DNA of 64,000 nt from Streptomyces sp. NBC_01235 (GTDB lineage Bacteria; Actinomycetota; Actinomycetes; Streptomycetales; Streptomycetaceae), in NCBI RefSeq assembly GCF_035989285.1, contig NZ_CP108513.1, positions 6,386,001-6,450,000 on the forward strand, in the 5' to 3' direction. The position numbers and the translations under genes were made by a program. The notes beneath the pieces were generated by a model that saw only the letters and a program-made list of their open reading frames with translations, did no database searches and had not been told where the DNA came from. Of the stretch, positions 25,615 to 33,048 are shown piece after piece. Each line of letters begins with the position of its first letter. Position 1 is the stretch's first letter.

Positions 25615-25652
25615 CGGAGGGCCCGTCGGCATCAGCGCCGACGGGCCCTCCG
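25615..25652 (+). terminator. Hairpin terminator after the immunity gene
   Basis: A perfect 16-bp stem (CGGAGGGCCCGTCGGC at 25615-25630 with its complement at 25637-25652) has a 6-base loop. It follows the immunity stop by 37 bases and separates the toxin-immunity unit from the next pair. Confidence 0.85.
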
Positions 25653-25684
25653 GGCTTTCGCATCCCCGGGATGAGGAGGAGCAC

Positions 25685-26101
25685 ATGACCGGTGCCGACT
25701 GGTACGCAACGCGACCGGACAGGCTGCCCACGTTCGTGAAGAACGCGCTCGGCACGGACGCCCGTCCCGAGGTCCTGCTGGACCGCGCCGAGGCCCGAGC
25801 GCTGGAGGACAAGAGCCTGAACCGGTTCCCGCCCACCCTCAGTTCGGGGATCGACTGGGACTCGACGACGTACCAGCGTCGTCTGAAGTGGTCCGACGAG
25901 GCGCACTGGGCGGCCATCGCGGCGGACCTGCTCGCCGAGCAAGTTGCGGCAGGGAAGCGGGTCGCCCTCCTCTGGGGAGACCTGACCGTGCCGACGGTGC
26001 TGCTGCCGGCGGAGCTCGTCGTCGCGCACGCCGAGGAGGGCCTTCTCGCGGACACGTTCGCCCTGCGGCAGAATGAAGGCTTTTCCGACCGCGAGGAATG
26101 A
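25685..26101 (+). CDS. Hypothetical protein, first gene of an overlapping pair
   Basis: This 138-aa soluble protein has a strong ribosome site (AGGAGGAG) before its ATG. It has a Trp-rich first half and a C-terminal segment with RVALLWGDLTVPTVLLP, and no signal peptide or membrane helix. I recognise no family. Its stop overlaps the next start by 4 bases (ATGA). Position just downstream of an RHS toxin makes an orphan immunity role possible but unproven. Confidence 0.6.
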   Translation: MTGADWYATRPDRLPTFVKNALGTDARPEVLLDRAEARALEDKSLNRFPPTLSSGIDWDSTTYQRRLKWSDEAHWAAIAADLLAEQVAAGKRVALLWGDLTVPTVLLPAELVVAHAEEGLLADTFALRQNEGFSDREE

Positions 26102-26772
26102 GATCCGCCGAGATGTCGAAGTGGCTGAAGGACTGGTATCCGGACGTTACCGCTGTGGGTGGCCTCGCAGCAGCCATGAGTGAAGCAGCGACGCTGCGCG
26201 GGTGCGACATCGGACGAGTGTCCCCGACACCCGACGGCGTCACGACCGAGACGACAAGAGGTTTCGTGTCGGTCGGTCTTGCGGCCGAGGAGCGTCTGTT
26301 CCGGGTGAATGTCTCCATTCCGGACTTCGCCTGGTCGATCGGCTCGACGGACGATCTCGGATTGCTCGTGGAGGCGGTCGCCGCATGGCGGGAAGGCGCG
26401 CCGTACGACGAGTTGCGGGCGAGATTCGAGTTCCTGGAGCTCGATGAATTCACCAGGGCGCTCGAAAGGGGAGAACCCACCTCGTCGCAGTGGTCCGCCC
26501 TCCTGTCGTCCGACTTCTACAAGGGGCAACGGAACCTTCTGCGCCGCATCCATGCGGATGAGACGCTCCGGGGTTTCTTCCCCACGATCTCGCACGGTGC
26601 CGTCCGCCTCCGGGTGGAACCGTTGGACGGAGCAAGCCGTCAGCTCCTGGTGGCGGAGCTGGAGGGGGAGCGTTACGAGGTCCTGCGCGCCGGTGTGCCA
26701 GGGCCCACCTGGGTCGAGGTGCCGGCCGGCGATCTGATCGACCATCTGCGGGCTGCCTTGAACCGACCGTGA
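26098..26772 (+). CDS. DUF6193-like protein
   Basis: The 224-aa soluble protein overlaps the previous gene by ATGA. A central segment (STDDLGLLVEAVAAWREG, then ARFEFLELDEF) and a late segment (FPTISHGAVRLRVEP) resemble the Streptomyces DUF6193 family. Its annotated link to natural products is weak, and the family has no established reaction. A second possible start is the Met at residue 6. It probably works with the 138-aa product upstream. Confidence 0.6.
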   Translation: MRSAEMSKWLKDWYPDVTAVGGLAAAMSEAATLRGCDIGRVSPTPDGVTTETTRGFVSVGLAAEERLFRVNVSIPDFAWSIGSTDDLGLLVEAVAAWREGAPYDELRARFEFLELDEFTRALERGEPTSSQWSALLSSDFYKGQRNLLRRIHADETLRGFFPTISHGAVRLRVEPLDGASRQLLVAELEGERYEVLRAGVPGPTWVEVPAGDLIDHLRAALNRP

Positions 26773-26919
26773 GCTCGGCCGGGCCGGGGATGACTAGGGA
26801 CCCCGGGGCCTGGTGACGGTTGTGTGTGTTCGAAGGGCGCGGTGTGCCTATCATGCACACAACATTCACGTGTTCGAGGCATGCGCGCCCCGGACATAGC
26901 GCACCCCGGGGGAAACTGA

Positions 26920-28152
26920 GTGCGTCCGACTTCTTCGCGTGCACTTCGTGGCGCCCTGACGGCCGGTGTCGCAGCCGGAATCATCGCGACCGCCGTCACC
27001 GTGCCCGCCCAGGCCGCGAGCGGGTACGACCGTTGCCCATGGGGCAGCCTCTGTGTCTTCAGCGATCCGCTGGGCAAGGGGCAGATGCTGGTCGTCAAGG
27101 GCAGCATGCTGAACCTCGGCGCGTGGGACAACCGCATCAGCTCCTACGCGAACCACACCGAATGGCCGGTGTGCTTCACCATCGCCGCGGGGCTCGACCC
27201 GCGGGAGGGCGCCTCCCACGAGTACCCGGGGCAGGGCTCTTTCGACGAGAGCGCGACGCCCGAGCTCGACAACGCGGTCAGCTCTCTCGACCTGGGGCCC
27301 GAAGCGGACCACTTCTGCGCGAGTGAGAGCCGGTACGCGGTCTACCAGTGGGACAACGAGCCGAAGCCCAGGCCCGCCGTGCTTCCCGAGCAGGGGGCCT
27401 TCGGCGATGTGAACGGCGACGGGTACGCCGACCTCTTCTCCCGTAACAAGTTCGGGCAGTTGTGGACGTCCCACGCGTCCGGCAGCGCGGGCAGGACCCG
27501 GCTCGTCGGGAGCGGCTGGAACGCCATGACGCAACTGGTCCGGCACGGTGACTACAACGGGGACGCCAAGGAGGACCTGTACGCCCGTGACAGGTCCGGG
27601 GTGCTGTGGTTCTACCCGGGCCGCGGTGACGGGACCTTCGGCACGCGGGTACGGGTCGGCGGCGGCTGGAACACCATGCGCGACCTCGCGGCCGCGGGTG
27701 ATCTGACGGGCGACGGCAGGGCCGATCTGCTCGCCGCCGACGGTGCGGGCACCCTGTGGACGTATCCAGGTGACGGCAAGGGTGCCTTCGGGGCGCGGAA
27801 GAAGGTCGGCGGCGGCTGGAAGGCCATGAACGAGCTTGTCGGCGCGGGCGACATGAACTCCGACAAGCGAGCCGACCTCGTGGCCCGCGACACCACCGGA
27901 AAGCTGTGGTTCTACCCCGGCAACGGCAAGGGCGGCTTCGGCACCCGCAAACTCATCGGAACCAGTGGCTGGAACGGGTTCACCGAGCTCGTCGGCCTGG
28001 GCGACATCACCGGTGACGGGCGGCCGGACCTGATCGCACACGCCCCGCGCGAGGCCTCGCTGCGCGTCTACCCGGGAACCGGTGCGGCGGACGGCGGCCT
28101 CAAGGCCGCGAAGACCTTCGCCGGCCTCCCGTCGAGCGTCCGGGTCTTCTGA
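26920..28152 (+). CDS. Secreted I36-inhibitor-like / FG-GAP repeat protein (copy 1)
   Basis: The 410-aa protein has a GTG start after GGGGGAAA and a Sec signal peptide (GALTAGVAAGIIATAVTVPA, cleavage after AQA near residue 32). Next is a Cys-containing domain (CPWGSLCVFSDPLGKG) like peptidase-inhibitor family I36 or small beta-crystallin-like modules. Then come FG-GAP/VCBS repeats (DVNGDGYADLF, DYNGDAKEDLY, DLTGDGRADLL, DITGDGRPDLI) that fold as a beta-propeller and bind Ca. It is probably a cell-surface or extracellular binding protein. A near-identical DNA block is shared with the next gene. Confidence 0.8.
   Translation: MRPTSSRALRGALTAGVAAGIIATAVTVPAQAASGYDRCPWGSLCVFSDPLGKGQMLVVKGSMLNLGAWDNRISSYANHTEWPVCFTIAAGLDPREGASHEYPGQGSFDESATPELDNAVSSLDLGPEADHFCASESRYAVYQWDNEPKPRPAVLPEQGAFGDVNGDGYADLFSRNKFGQLWTSHASGSAGRTRLVGSGWNAMTQLVRHGDYNGDAKEDLYARDRSGVLWFYPGRGDGTFGTRVRVGGGWNTMRDLAAAGDLTGDGRADLLAADGAGTLWTYPGDGKGAFGARKKVGGGWKAMNELVGAGDMNSDKRADLVARDTTGKLWFYPGNGKGGFGTRKLIGTSGWNGFTELVGLGDITGDGRPDLIAHAPREASLRVYPGTGAADGGLKAAKTFAGLPSSVRVF
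27501..27623 (+). repeat. 123-bp block nearly identical to 28899-29021
   Basis: The block from GCTCGTCGGGAGCGGCTGG to TCTACCCGGGCCG differs from the copy at 28899-29021 at only two positions. Sequence on either side of the two copies diverges much more. This points to recent gene conversion between the paralogues rather than an old duplication alone. Confidence 0.85.
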
Positions 28153-28259
28153 CCGGCACTCGGTACCGCTGCCGCCCAGAGGCCGCATCCCACCTTCCTG
28201 ACGGAACTCCGGTCCGGAACTTCCGGGCCCGATCTTCCGGACCGAACGGAGACCGATTC

Positions 28260-29540
28260 ATGCTTCGCACCTTCCCGGGCCGACGGGCCCCGGGCGAACT
28301 CCCTTCGCGCGGACGTACCGCCGCCCGGCGGACCCTCGGCGCCGCGGTGGCCCTCGCCGCGTCCATGGCCACGTTGGTCAGCACGGCCCCGCAGGCGGCG
28401 GCCACGGACAACTCGGCCCGCTGCCCCTCGGGGAAGCTGTGCCTCTTCCAGTACGGCCAGTACAAGGGCGAGATGAAGATCGTCTCGTCGAGCCAGGCCA
28501 CCCTGGGCGGTTTCGACAACAAGACCTCGTCGTTGGTCAACAACAGCGCGAGGTGGGCAGTCGCATACACCGGCGCCAACTACACGGGCAATGACACGCT
28601 GCTCATCAGCCCGCACAACGGAGCCATCGAGCTCACCGGCGGTGCGTTCGGCGGCGCGTTCGACAACAAGATCAGCTCGTTCCGGGTCGCCACCACCGAG
28701 TACGAGGTCGTCCAGGGCGTCCCCTGGATGGACTGGTACCGCCAGCCGGAGGAGAAGCGGCCGGAGGGACTTCCCGACGTGGCCCGCTTCGGGGACCTGA
28801 ACAACGACGGACGTCCCGATCTCCTGGAGCGCGCGGCCGACGGCCGGCTGTGGTTCCTCTCGGGCATCGGCAATGCCGACGGGAGGACCAAGGGGAAGCT
28901 CGTCGGGAGCGGCTGGAACGCCATGACGCAACTGGTCCGGCATGGTGACTACAACGGGGACGCCAAGGAGGACCTGTACGCCCGTGACAGGGCCGGGGTG
29001 CTGTGGTTCTACCCGGGCCGGGGCGACGGCACCTTCGGGACGCGGAAGAAGGTCGGCGGCGGCTGGAACACCATGCGCGAGATCAGCGCGGCCGGAGACC
29101 TGACCGGTGACGGCCGCAGGGATCTGCTGGCGCGCGACACCGCCGGAAAGCTGTGGCTGTACCCGGGCAAGGGCAACGGCGTCTTCGGCGCCCGCAAGCT
29201 CGCCGGCAGTGGCTGGAACGCCTTGAACCAGATGGCCTCACCGGGCGACATGACCGGCGACGGCAAGGGCGACCTGGTGGCCCGCGACGGATCACGTGCG
29301 CTGTGGCTGTACCCGGGCAACGGCAAGGGCGGCTTCGTGGCGCGCAAGAAGCTGCCCTACGCCTGGCCCAGCGACGAGCCGGTGATCGCGACCGGTGATG
29401 TGAACGGCGACGGACTGTCAGACCTCATGCGACCCATCGACTACCAAGTGTTCGTCTACTACGGGAACGGCAGGGGTTCCGTCAGCGGCCCGAACGCCGA
29501 CATGCTCTGGGACACCGCGACCAACGTCCGCGTCTTCTGA
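28260..29540 (+). CDS. Secreted I36-inhibitor-like / FG-GAP repeat protein (copy 2)
   Basis: The 426-aa paralogue of the preceding gene has the same plan: a basic N-terminus and signal peptide (TLGAAVALAASMATLVSTA, cleavage near AAA at residue 48), a CPSGKLCLFQYGQYKGE module of I36 type with a second glycine-rich half, then FG-GAP repeats (DLNNDGRPDLL, DYNGDAKEDLY, DLTGDGRRDLL, DMTGDGKGDLV, DVNGDGLSDLM). Both end in NVRVF or SVRVF. A GGAG ribosome site precedes the ATG. The two genes lie 107 bases apart and form a tandem duplication. The 3' end overlaps the antisense end of a DUF397 frame. Confidence 0.8.
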   Translation: MLRTFPGRRAPGELPSRGRTAARRTLGAAVALAASMATLVSTAPQAAATDNSARCPSGKLCLFQYGQYKGEMKIVSSSQATLGGFDNKTSSLVNNSARWAVAYTGANYTGNDTLLISPHNGAIELTGGAFGGAFDNKISSFRVATTEYEVVQGVPWMDWYRQPEEKRPEGLPDVARFGDLNNDGRPDLLERAADGRLWFLSGIGNADGRTKGKLVGSGWNAMTQLVRHGDYNGDAKEDLYARDRAGVLWFYPGRGDGTFGTRKKVGGGWNTMREISAAGDLTGDGRRDLLARDTAGKLWLYPGKGNGVFGARKLAGSGWNALNQMASPGDMTGDGKGDLVARDGSRALWLYPGNGKGGFVARKKLPYAWPSDEPVIATGDVNGDGLSDLMRPIDYQVFVYYGNGRGSVSGPNADMLWDTATNVRVF

Positions 29541-29741
29541 CCCGACGGGGGCCTGGAGCCGGCGTATGCCGGACAGGAGGTCGGCGAGGGCGGCGGGGGT
29601 GGTCGTAAGGACCGTGGCGGGGGTGTCGCTCTCGCGGAGGTGGAGGGTGGCTGAGGCGGGGGTGGAGGCGAGTTCGAGGCAGGCGTTGCCGTCTCCGCTC
29701 CCTGAGAAGGAGGACTTCTGCCAGTTGCCGGGCGTGGTCAT
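29418..29741 (-). CDS. DUF397 protein with run-on C-terminus
   Basis: The first 60 or so residues are a DUF397 domain (WQKSSFSGSGDGNACLELA, then TTTPAALADLLSGIRRL). DUF397 proteins are small partners of XRE-DUF5753 regulators in Streptomyces development and secondary metabolism. The normal stop after the LLSGIR segment is absent; the frame continues about 45 codons antisense to the end of the FG-GAP gene (29418-29540). That tail looks non-native, so the gene has probably lost its 3' end. The ATG at 29741 has GAGG upstream; a GTG at 29753 is possible. It is a tandem copy of the next entry. Confidence 0.7.
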   Translation of the reverse strand: MTTPGNWQKSSFSGSGDGNACLELASTPASATLHLRESDTPATVLTTTPAALADLLSGIRRLQAPVGSEDADVGRGVPEHVGVRAADGTPAVPVVDEHLVVDGSHEV

Positions 29742-29807
29742 CGGGCGCCTCACACTTCCTTCGGGAGTCGGTGGACGGAGCCGCGCGGCTGCCTCCAACG
29801 AGGTGCG

Positions 29808-30017
29808 TCACCTCTGCCGGGCGGTCAGGGCATCAGTGCGTATGCCTGCCAGAAGGTGGGTCAATGCGGTGTGGGTGGTCGTGAGGACCGTGGCGGGGGT
29901 GTCGCTCTCGCGGAGGTGGAGGGTGGCTGAGGCGGGGGTGGAGGCGAGTTCGAGGCAGTTGTTGCCGTCTCCGCCGCCGGAGAAGGACGACTTCTGCCAG
30001 TTGCCGGGACCAGTCAT
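29808..30017 (-). CDS. DUF397 protein
   Basis: The 69-aa protein is a typical DUF397 (WQKSSFSGGGDGNNCLELA, final LLAGIRTDALTARQR). It is a near copy of the preceding DUF397, with long identical DNA stretches about 278 bases apart. It lies just after the XRE regulator; a GTG at 30029 would overlap the regulator stop by 4 bases, but GAGG favours the ATG at 30017. It is thought to act with the XRE protein and the RsbW-like ATPase nearby. Confidence 0.8.
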   Translation of the reverse strand: MTGPGNWQKSSFSGGGDGNNCLELASTPASATLHLRESDTPATVLTTTHTALTHLLAGIRTDALTARQR

Positions 30018-30025
30018 GCCGCGCC

Positions 30026-30877
30026 TCACACTTCCTTCGCCAGCCGGTGGATGAAGTCACGCGAACGCCCGGGTTCGAGTGACGCAGCCTCCACCTTACG
30101 GAAGAGCATTCGAAACGCACCGAGTTGGGCTTCGGAGTCGACGAACGCCGTGCCGTGAGGCGCATCGCGTACGACTGTGTCCAGCTTGGGCACAGCGCCG
30201 CCCGCGTACATCATCGTGCTCCAGGCTCCGGCGAATCCATCGAGGTCGAAGGGGATGACACGTACTGTGACGTGATCCGCCTCGGAGAGTTCCAGGACGT
30301 GAGTGAGCTGAGCGCGTGCGGCAGCACGGTCACCGACCCTGATGCGCAGGGCCGCCTCGTGGATCACGGCTTCGTAGGGGATGGGCGCGGAACCCTCGAT
30401 GACAGCGCGACGGCGCATCCGGTGCTCAATGCGCAATTCCATGTCCGACTGGGGAAGTTCAGGCACCCGATACGAGAAGACGGCGTGGGCATAGTCCTCG
30501 GTCTGCAGAAGGCCGGGGATGTTGAGGGACTCGACGTCTCGCCGGTGTGTGGCGTGGTACTCCAATTCGGCAAGGTCCAGGAACGACGTCGGCAGCAGGC
30601 CCCGGTACTCCTCCCACCAGCCGCGTGTCCGATCGGTCGCGATGGCCACCAGCGCGTCGATCAACTCCGTGTCCGTGCACGAGTAGTGGGCTGCGAGTCG
30701 TCGTACGCGTGCCTCGCTGACACCGGCCGTACCGAACTCGATCTGGCTCATCTGGGCGGAGTCCGTGCCGAGCAGTGCGGCGGCCTCGCGTCCCTTGAGC
30801 CCTGCGGCCTCGCGCAGTTTCCGCAGTTCGGAGCCCAGGCGCTCCTGACGAGCAGTCACCTGTGTTCTGCGGGCCAC
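30026..30877 (-). CDS. XRE-family regulator with DUF5753 (WhiJ-like)
   Basis: The 283-aa protein has an N-terminal helix-turn-helix (LGSELRKLREAAGLKGREAA to about residue 70) and a C-terminal DUF5753 domain (WWEEYRGLLPTSFLDL, LNIPGLLQTEDYAHAVF, RVIPFDLDGFAG). The GTG at 30877 sits 5 bases after AGGAGG; the frame opens further upstream but is not supported. It is divergent from an ATP-binding gene and precedes two DUF397 genes, the usual three-part set. Such regulators control development or antibiotic genes and bind their own promoter. Confidence 0.85.
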   Translation of the reverse strand: MARRTQVTARQERLGSELRKLREAAGLKGREAAALLGTDSAQMSQIEFGTAGVSEARVRRLAAHYSCTDTELIDALVAIATDRTRGWWEEYRGLLPTSFLDLAELEYHATHRRDVESLNIPGLLQTEDYAHAVFSYRVPELPQSDMELRIEHRMRRRAVIEGSAPIPYEAVIHEAALRIRVGDRAAARAQLTHVLELSEADHVTVRVIPFDLDGFAGAWSTMMYAGGAVPKLDTVVRDAPHGTAFVDSEAQLGAFRMLFRKVEAASLEPGRSRDFIHRLAKEV

Positions 30878-31064
30878 GACTTCCTCCTCGAACTCGTTCG
30901 GGTAGCAGATTACGGCAGCGCCTTGCGTGGTCCCAAATTGTGGCTCTACCGTCAGTGACGCAACGTGCACGCTGCGGAAGCGCACCGCTCCGTCCTGCCA
31001 TGACGGCTGAGGCATGCCACCGCCCGTGATTCCACCCCCCCAACCCCTCACTTGGAGCTGCCCC

Positions 31065-31484
31065 ATGCCCGAAACCGCCCCCACATCCGACTCGTGGGAG
31101 TACTCCCTCTACATCCCCACCGACCCTCGAGCCGTCACGGTCTGCCGCCGCACCCTCCGCCTGATCCTCACCCTCCACGGCCTCGGTGGCCTCCTCGACA
31201 CCGCCGAACTCCTCGCCTCGGAGCTGATGTCCAACACCGTCCTGCACACCAAGGGCCCCGCATGTCTCCGCCTCCGCTTCCGCGACGGCGTCCTGCAGAT
31301 CGGCGCGTGGGACGCCGACCCCGAACCCCCTCAACCCCCCAGCCTGCTGGAGGAACTCGGCGACGCCGAGAGCGGCCGGGGGATGGCTCTGGTGCGGGCC
31401 TGCTCGGACCTCTGGCACTGGCAGCCGCTCTCCCGGATGGGCCACCGGGGCAAGCTCGTGTGGTGCGAACTGAACGCGGCGTAG
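31065..31484 (+). CDS. RsbW/SpoIIAB-like ATP-binding protein
   Basis: The 139-aa GHKL-type ATPase has an N-box (ELLASELMSNTVLHTKG), a DADPEPP stretch at the D-box position and a G-box (ESGRGMALVRACSD). It is the anti-sigma-like partner that goes with XRE-DUF5753 and DUF397 genes. The ATG at 31065 is chosen for GGAG just upstream and family length; the open frame extends to 31014. No phosphatase or sigma partner is adjacent. Confidence 0.85.
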   Translation: MPETAPTSDSWEYSLYIPTDPRAVTVCRRTLRLILTLHGLGGLLDTAELLASELMSNTVLHTKGPACLRLRFRDGVLQIGAWDADPEPPQPPSLLEELGDAESGRGMALVRACSDLWHWQPLSRMGHRGKLVWCELNAA

Positions 31485-31519
31485 CTCGTTGATCACGTCG
31501 GACAGAAAGGAGAGCCGAT

Positions 31520-31747
31520 ATGACGGCGATGCAGTACTTCTGGCGGCACCCCCTCGCCCAGGAAGTTCGAGAAGAAGGGCGTGTCGAGAAAGGGGTCGAG
31601 ATGACCCTGAAAATCCTTGAGTGGCGCGGCATCCCGGTCCCGGACTCCGTCCGCTCCAGGGTGGAGACGTGTACCGACGAAGACCTCCTCGAGCTCTGGG
31701 CGCGTCGTGCAATCCAGGTGGACAACGCGGAAGACCTTCTTCGATGA
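31520..31747 (+). CDS. Small protein resembling the C-terminal tail of Rpn/PD-(D/E)XK proteins
   Basis: The 75-aa product has an Arg/Glu helix then ILEWRGIPVPDSVRSRVETC and EDLLELWARRAIQVDNAEDL. This is like the tails of Streptomyces Rpn-family nuclease/transposase-like proteins (typically LEARG-x-x-VP...CTD...LW-x-x-RA). The nuclease domain is absent. An AAAGGAGAG ribosome site suggests it is translated. It overlaps the next gene by ATGA. It may be a stand-alone partner or a remnant. Confidence 0.55.
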   Translation: MTAMQYFWRHPLAQEVREEGRVEKGVEMTLKILEWRGIPVPDSVRSRVETCTDEDLLELWARRAIQVDNAEDLLR

Positions 31748-32064
31748 CGAACGTTCCTGACGTCGCCGCCGATGCCCAGGGAGAGCGGAGGGAACCCTGG
31801 CGGCTGCCCGAGTACATCTGGCAGGACCACTTCCGCCGAAAGTGGCTCGAACATGCGGAAGAGGCCTTCAGGGAGGGCTACGAGGAAAGCTTCCGTACGC
31901 GCCTCGAGCGGTCGGTGATCCTCCGTCTCTTCTTCTGGCGGAGTATCGAGGTCCCGGCGGCCGTCGCGAAGAGGCTGTGGGAAACCGAGGACCTGGCCCA
32001 ACTCCAGCTCTGGCGTGAACGCGCCTACGACATCACCGACCCGGAAGAGCTCTTCCGAGCCTGA
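31744..32064 (+). CDS. Second small Rpn-tail-like protein
   Basis: The 106-aa product starts within the previous stop (ATGA). Its C-terminus (LWETEDLAQLQLWRERAYD then EELFRA) mirrors that of the 75-aa gene, so the two are diverged repeats of the same module. The middle is Arg/Glu/Phe-rich (WLEHAEEAFREGYEESFRT). No catalytic motif is seen. Coupled translation suggests a functional pair. Confidence 0.5.
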   Translation: MTNVPDVAADAQGERREPWRLPEYIWQDHFRRKWLEHAEEAFREGYEESFRTRLERSVILRLFFWRSIEVPAAVAKRLWETEDLAQLQLWRERAYDITDPEELFRA

Positions 32065-32085
32065 GGACATCGGGTGCTCGGCCCC

Positions 32086-32148
32086 TCACCCCAGCACCCG
32101 CACCGGCGCCCCCGCCAAATACGCCCGAACCCCCTCTACCGTCTGACC
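32086..32148 (-). pseudogene. Duplicate 3' end of a D-2-hydroxyacid dehydrogenase
   Basis: The last 20 codons plus stop read GQTVEGVRAYLAGAPVRVLG, nearly the same as the end of the intact dehydrogenase at 33049 (GQAVEGIQAYLAGAPVRVLG). DNA identity is high over about 60 bases and then ends. It marks one edge of a rearranged segment. Confidence 0.8.
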
Positions 32149-32212
32149 GCTTGACCATGGAGAACGTCGACTCGAAGTTCGGGTTTGTGGAACGTGTATA
32201 CGCCAGGGCGGT

Positions 32213-32574
32213 TCACGGGTGCTCGGCGGACGGTCCTGTGGGCTCCTGCCTGCCCACGCTGACCAGACCGGTCTCGTAGGCGGCGATGACGGCCTGGACG
32301 CGGTCACGCAGTTGGAGCTTGGCGAGGACGCGGGAGACGTGGGTTTTGACGGTCGTCTCGGCCAGGTGCAGGCGGTCGGCGACTTCGACGTTGCTCAGCC
32401 CTCGGGCCACCAGGCCCAGGACTTCGCGTTCGCGCGAGGTCAGCGAGGCGAGGTCGCGGTGGATCGCGGTGGTCTGGCTCCCCTGTTGCGTGAACCGTTC
32501 GACCAGGCGCCGGGTGACGGCCGGTGCGAGCAGCGCGTCGCCGGAGCGGACCGTGCGGACGGCGGAGATCACGT
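32213..32574 (-). pseudogene. NarL/LuxR-type response regulator, N-terminus missing
   Basis: The remaining reading frame holds the end of the receiver-linker (SAVRTVRSGDALLAPAVTRRL) and an intact LuxR helix-turn-helix (LTSREREVLGLVARGLSNVE, then TVKTHVSRVLAKLQLRDRVQ). The phosphoacceptor half of the receiver domain is gone; upstream sequence switches at about 32574 to the antisense of a permease fragment. It cannot be a normal regulator. Confidence 0.8.
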
Positions 32575-32830
32575 CACCTCCGTCGTCGTGACCGGACTGG
32601 CCGGCGGCGCCCTGGGCGTTCCGCTCGGCGTCACCCTGCACGGCTGGGTCGTCCCCGCCATGGGCCACAGCGCCGGCCTCAACCTCCCCGACTCCGTGCT
32701 CGCCGTCTACCACGCGACCGAACTGGGCCTGCTGGTCCTGGGCGGCCTGCTCATCGCCGTCCTGGGCGCGCTGCTGCCCGCGAGCTGGGCCGCCAGGGTG
32801 CGCACCGCCACCGCCCTGCGGACCGAATAG
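32575..32830 (+). pseudogene. FtsX-like ABC permease, only the last ~85 residues
   Basis: The frame reads VVTGLAGGALGVPLGVTL then LGLLVLGGLLIAVLGALLPA and ends ATALRTE. This is the final part of an FtsX/MacB-type permease with its last two membrane helices. All upstream domains are missing, and the fragment abuts the headless response regulator. The junction near 32574 is therefore a deletion end-point between two formerly divergent genes. Confidence 0.75.
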
Positions 32831-33048
32831 GAAAGCAACGCGCCCTGAAAGAAACGCGCCCTGAAAGAGCCGTCCACGCCGACGCGGCCAAAGACCTCTT
32901 CACCACCACCGTCCAGTGCCGTGGCAGGCAACGTTTGCCCGTGAAGGAGCGGCGTCCGGTGCGGCGAGTGGGGGCACCTCACACGCCTTTGAGGCAGTGG
33001 GGGAGCGTGCCGGGCGTCGCGACGGGGCGAACTTCGCCTGTCACGGCA

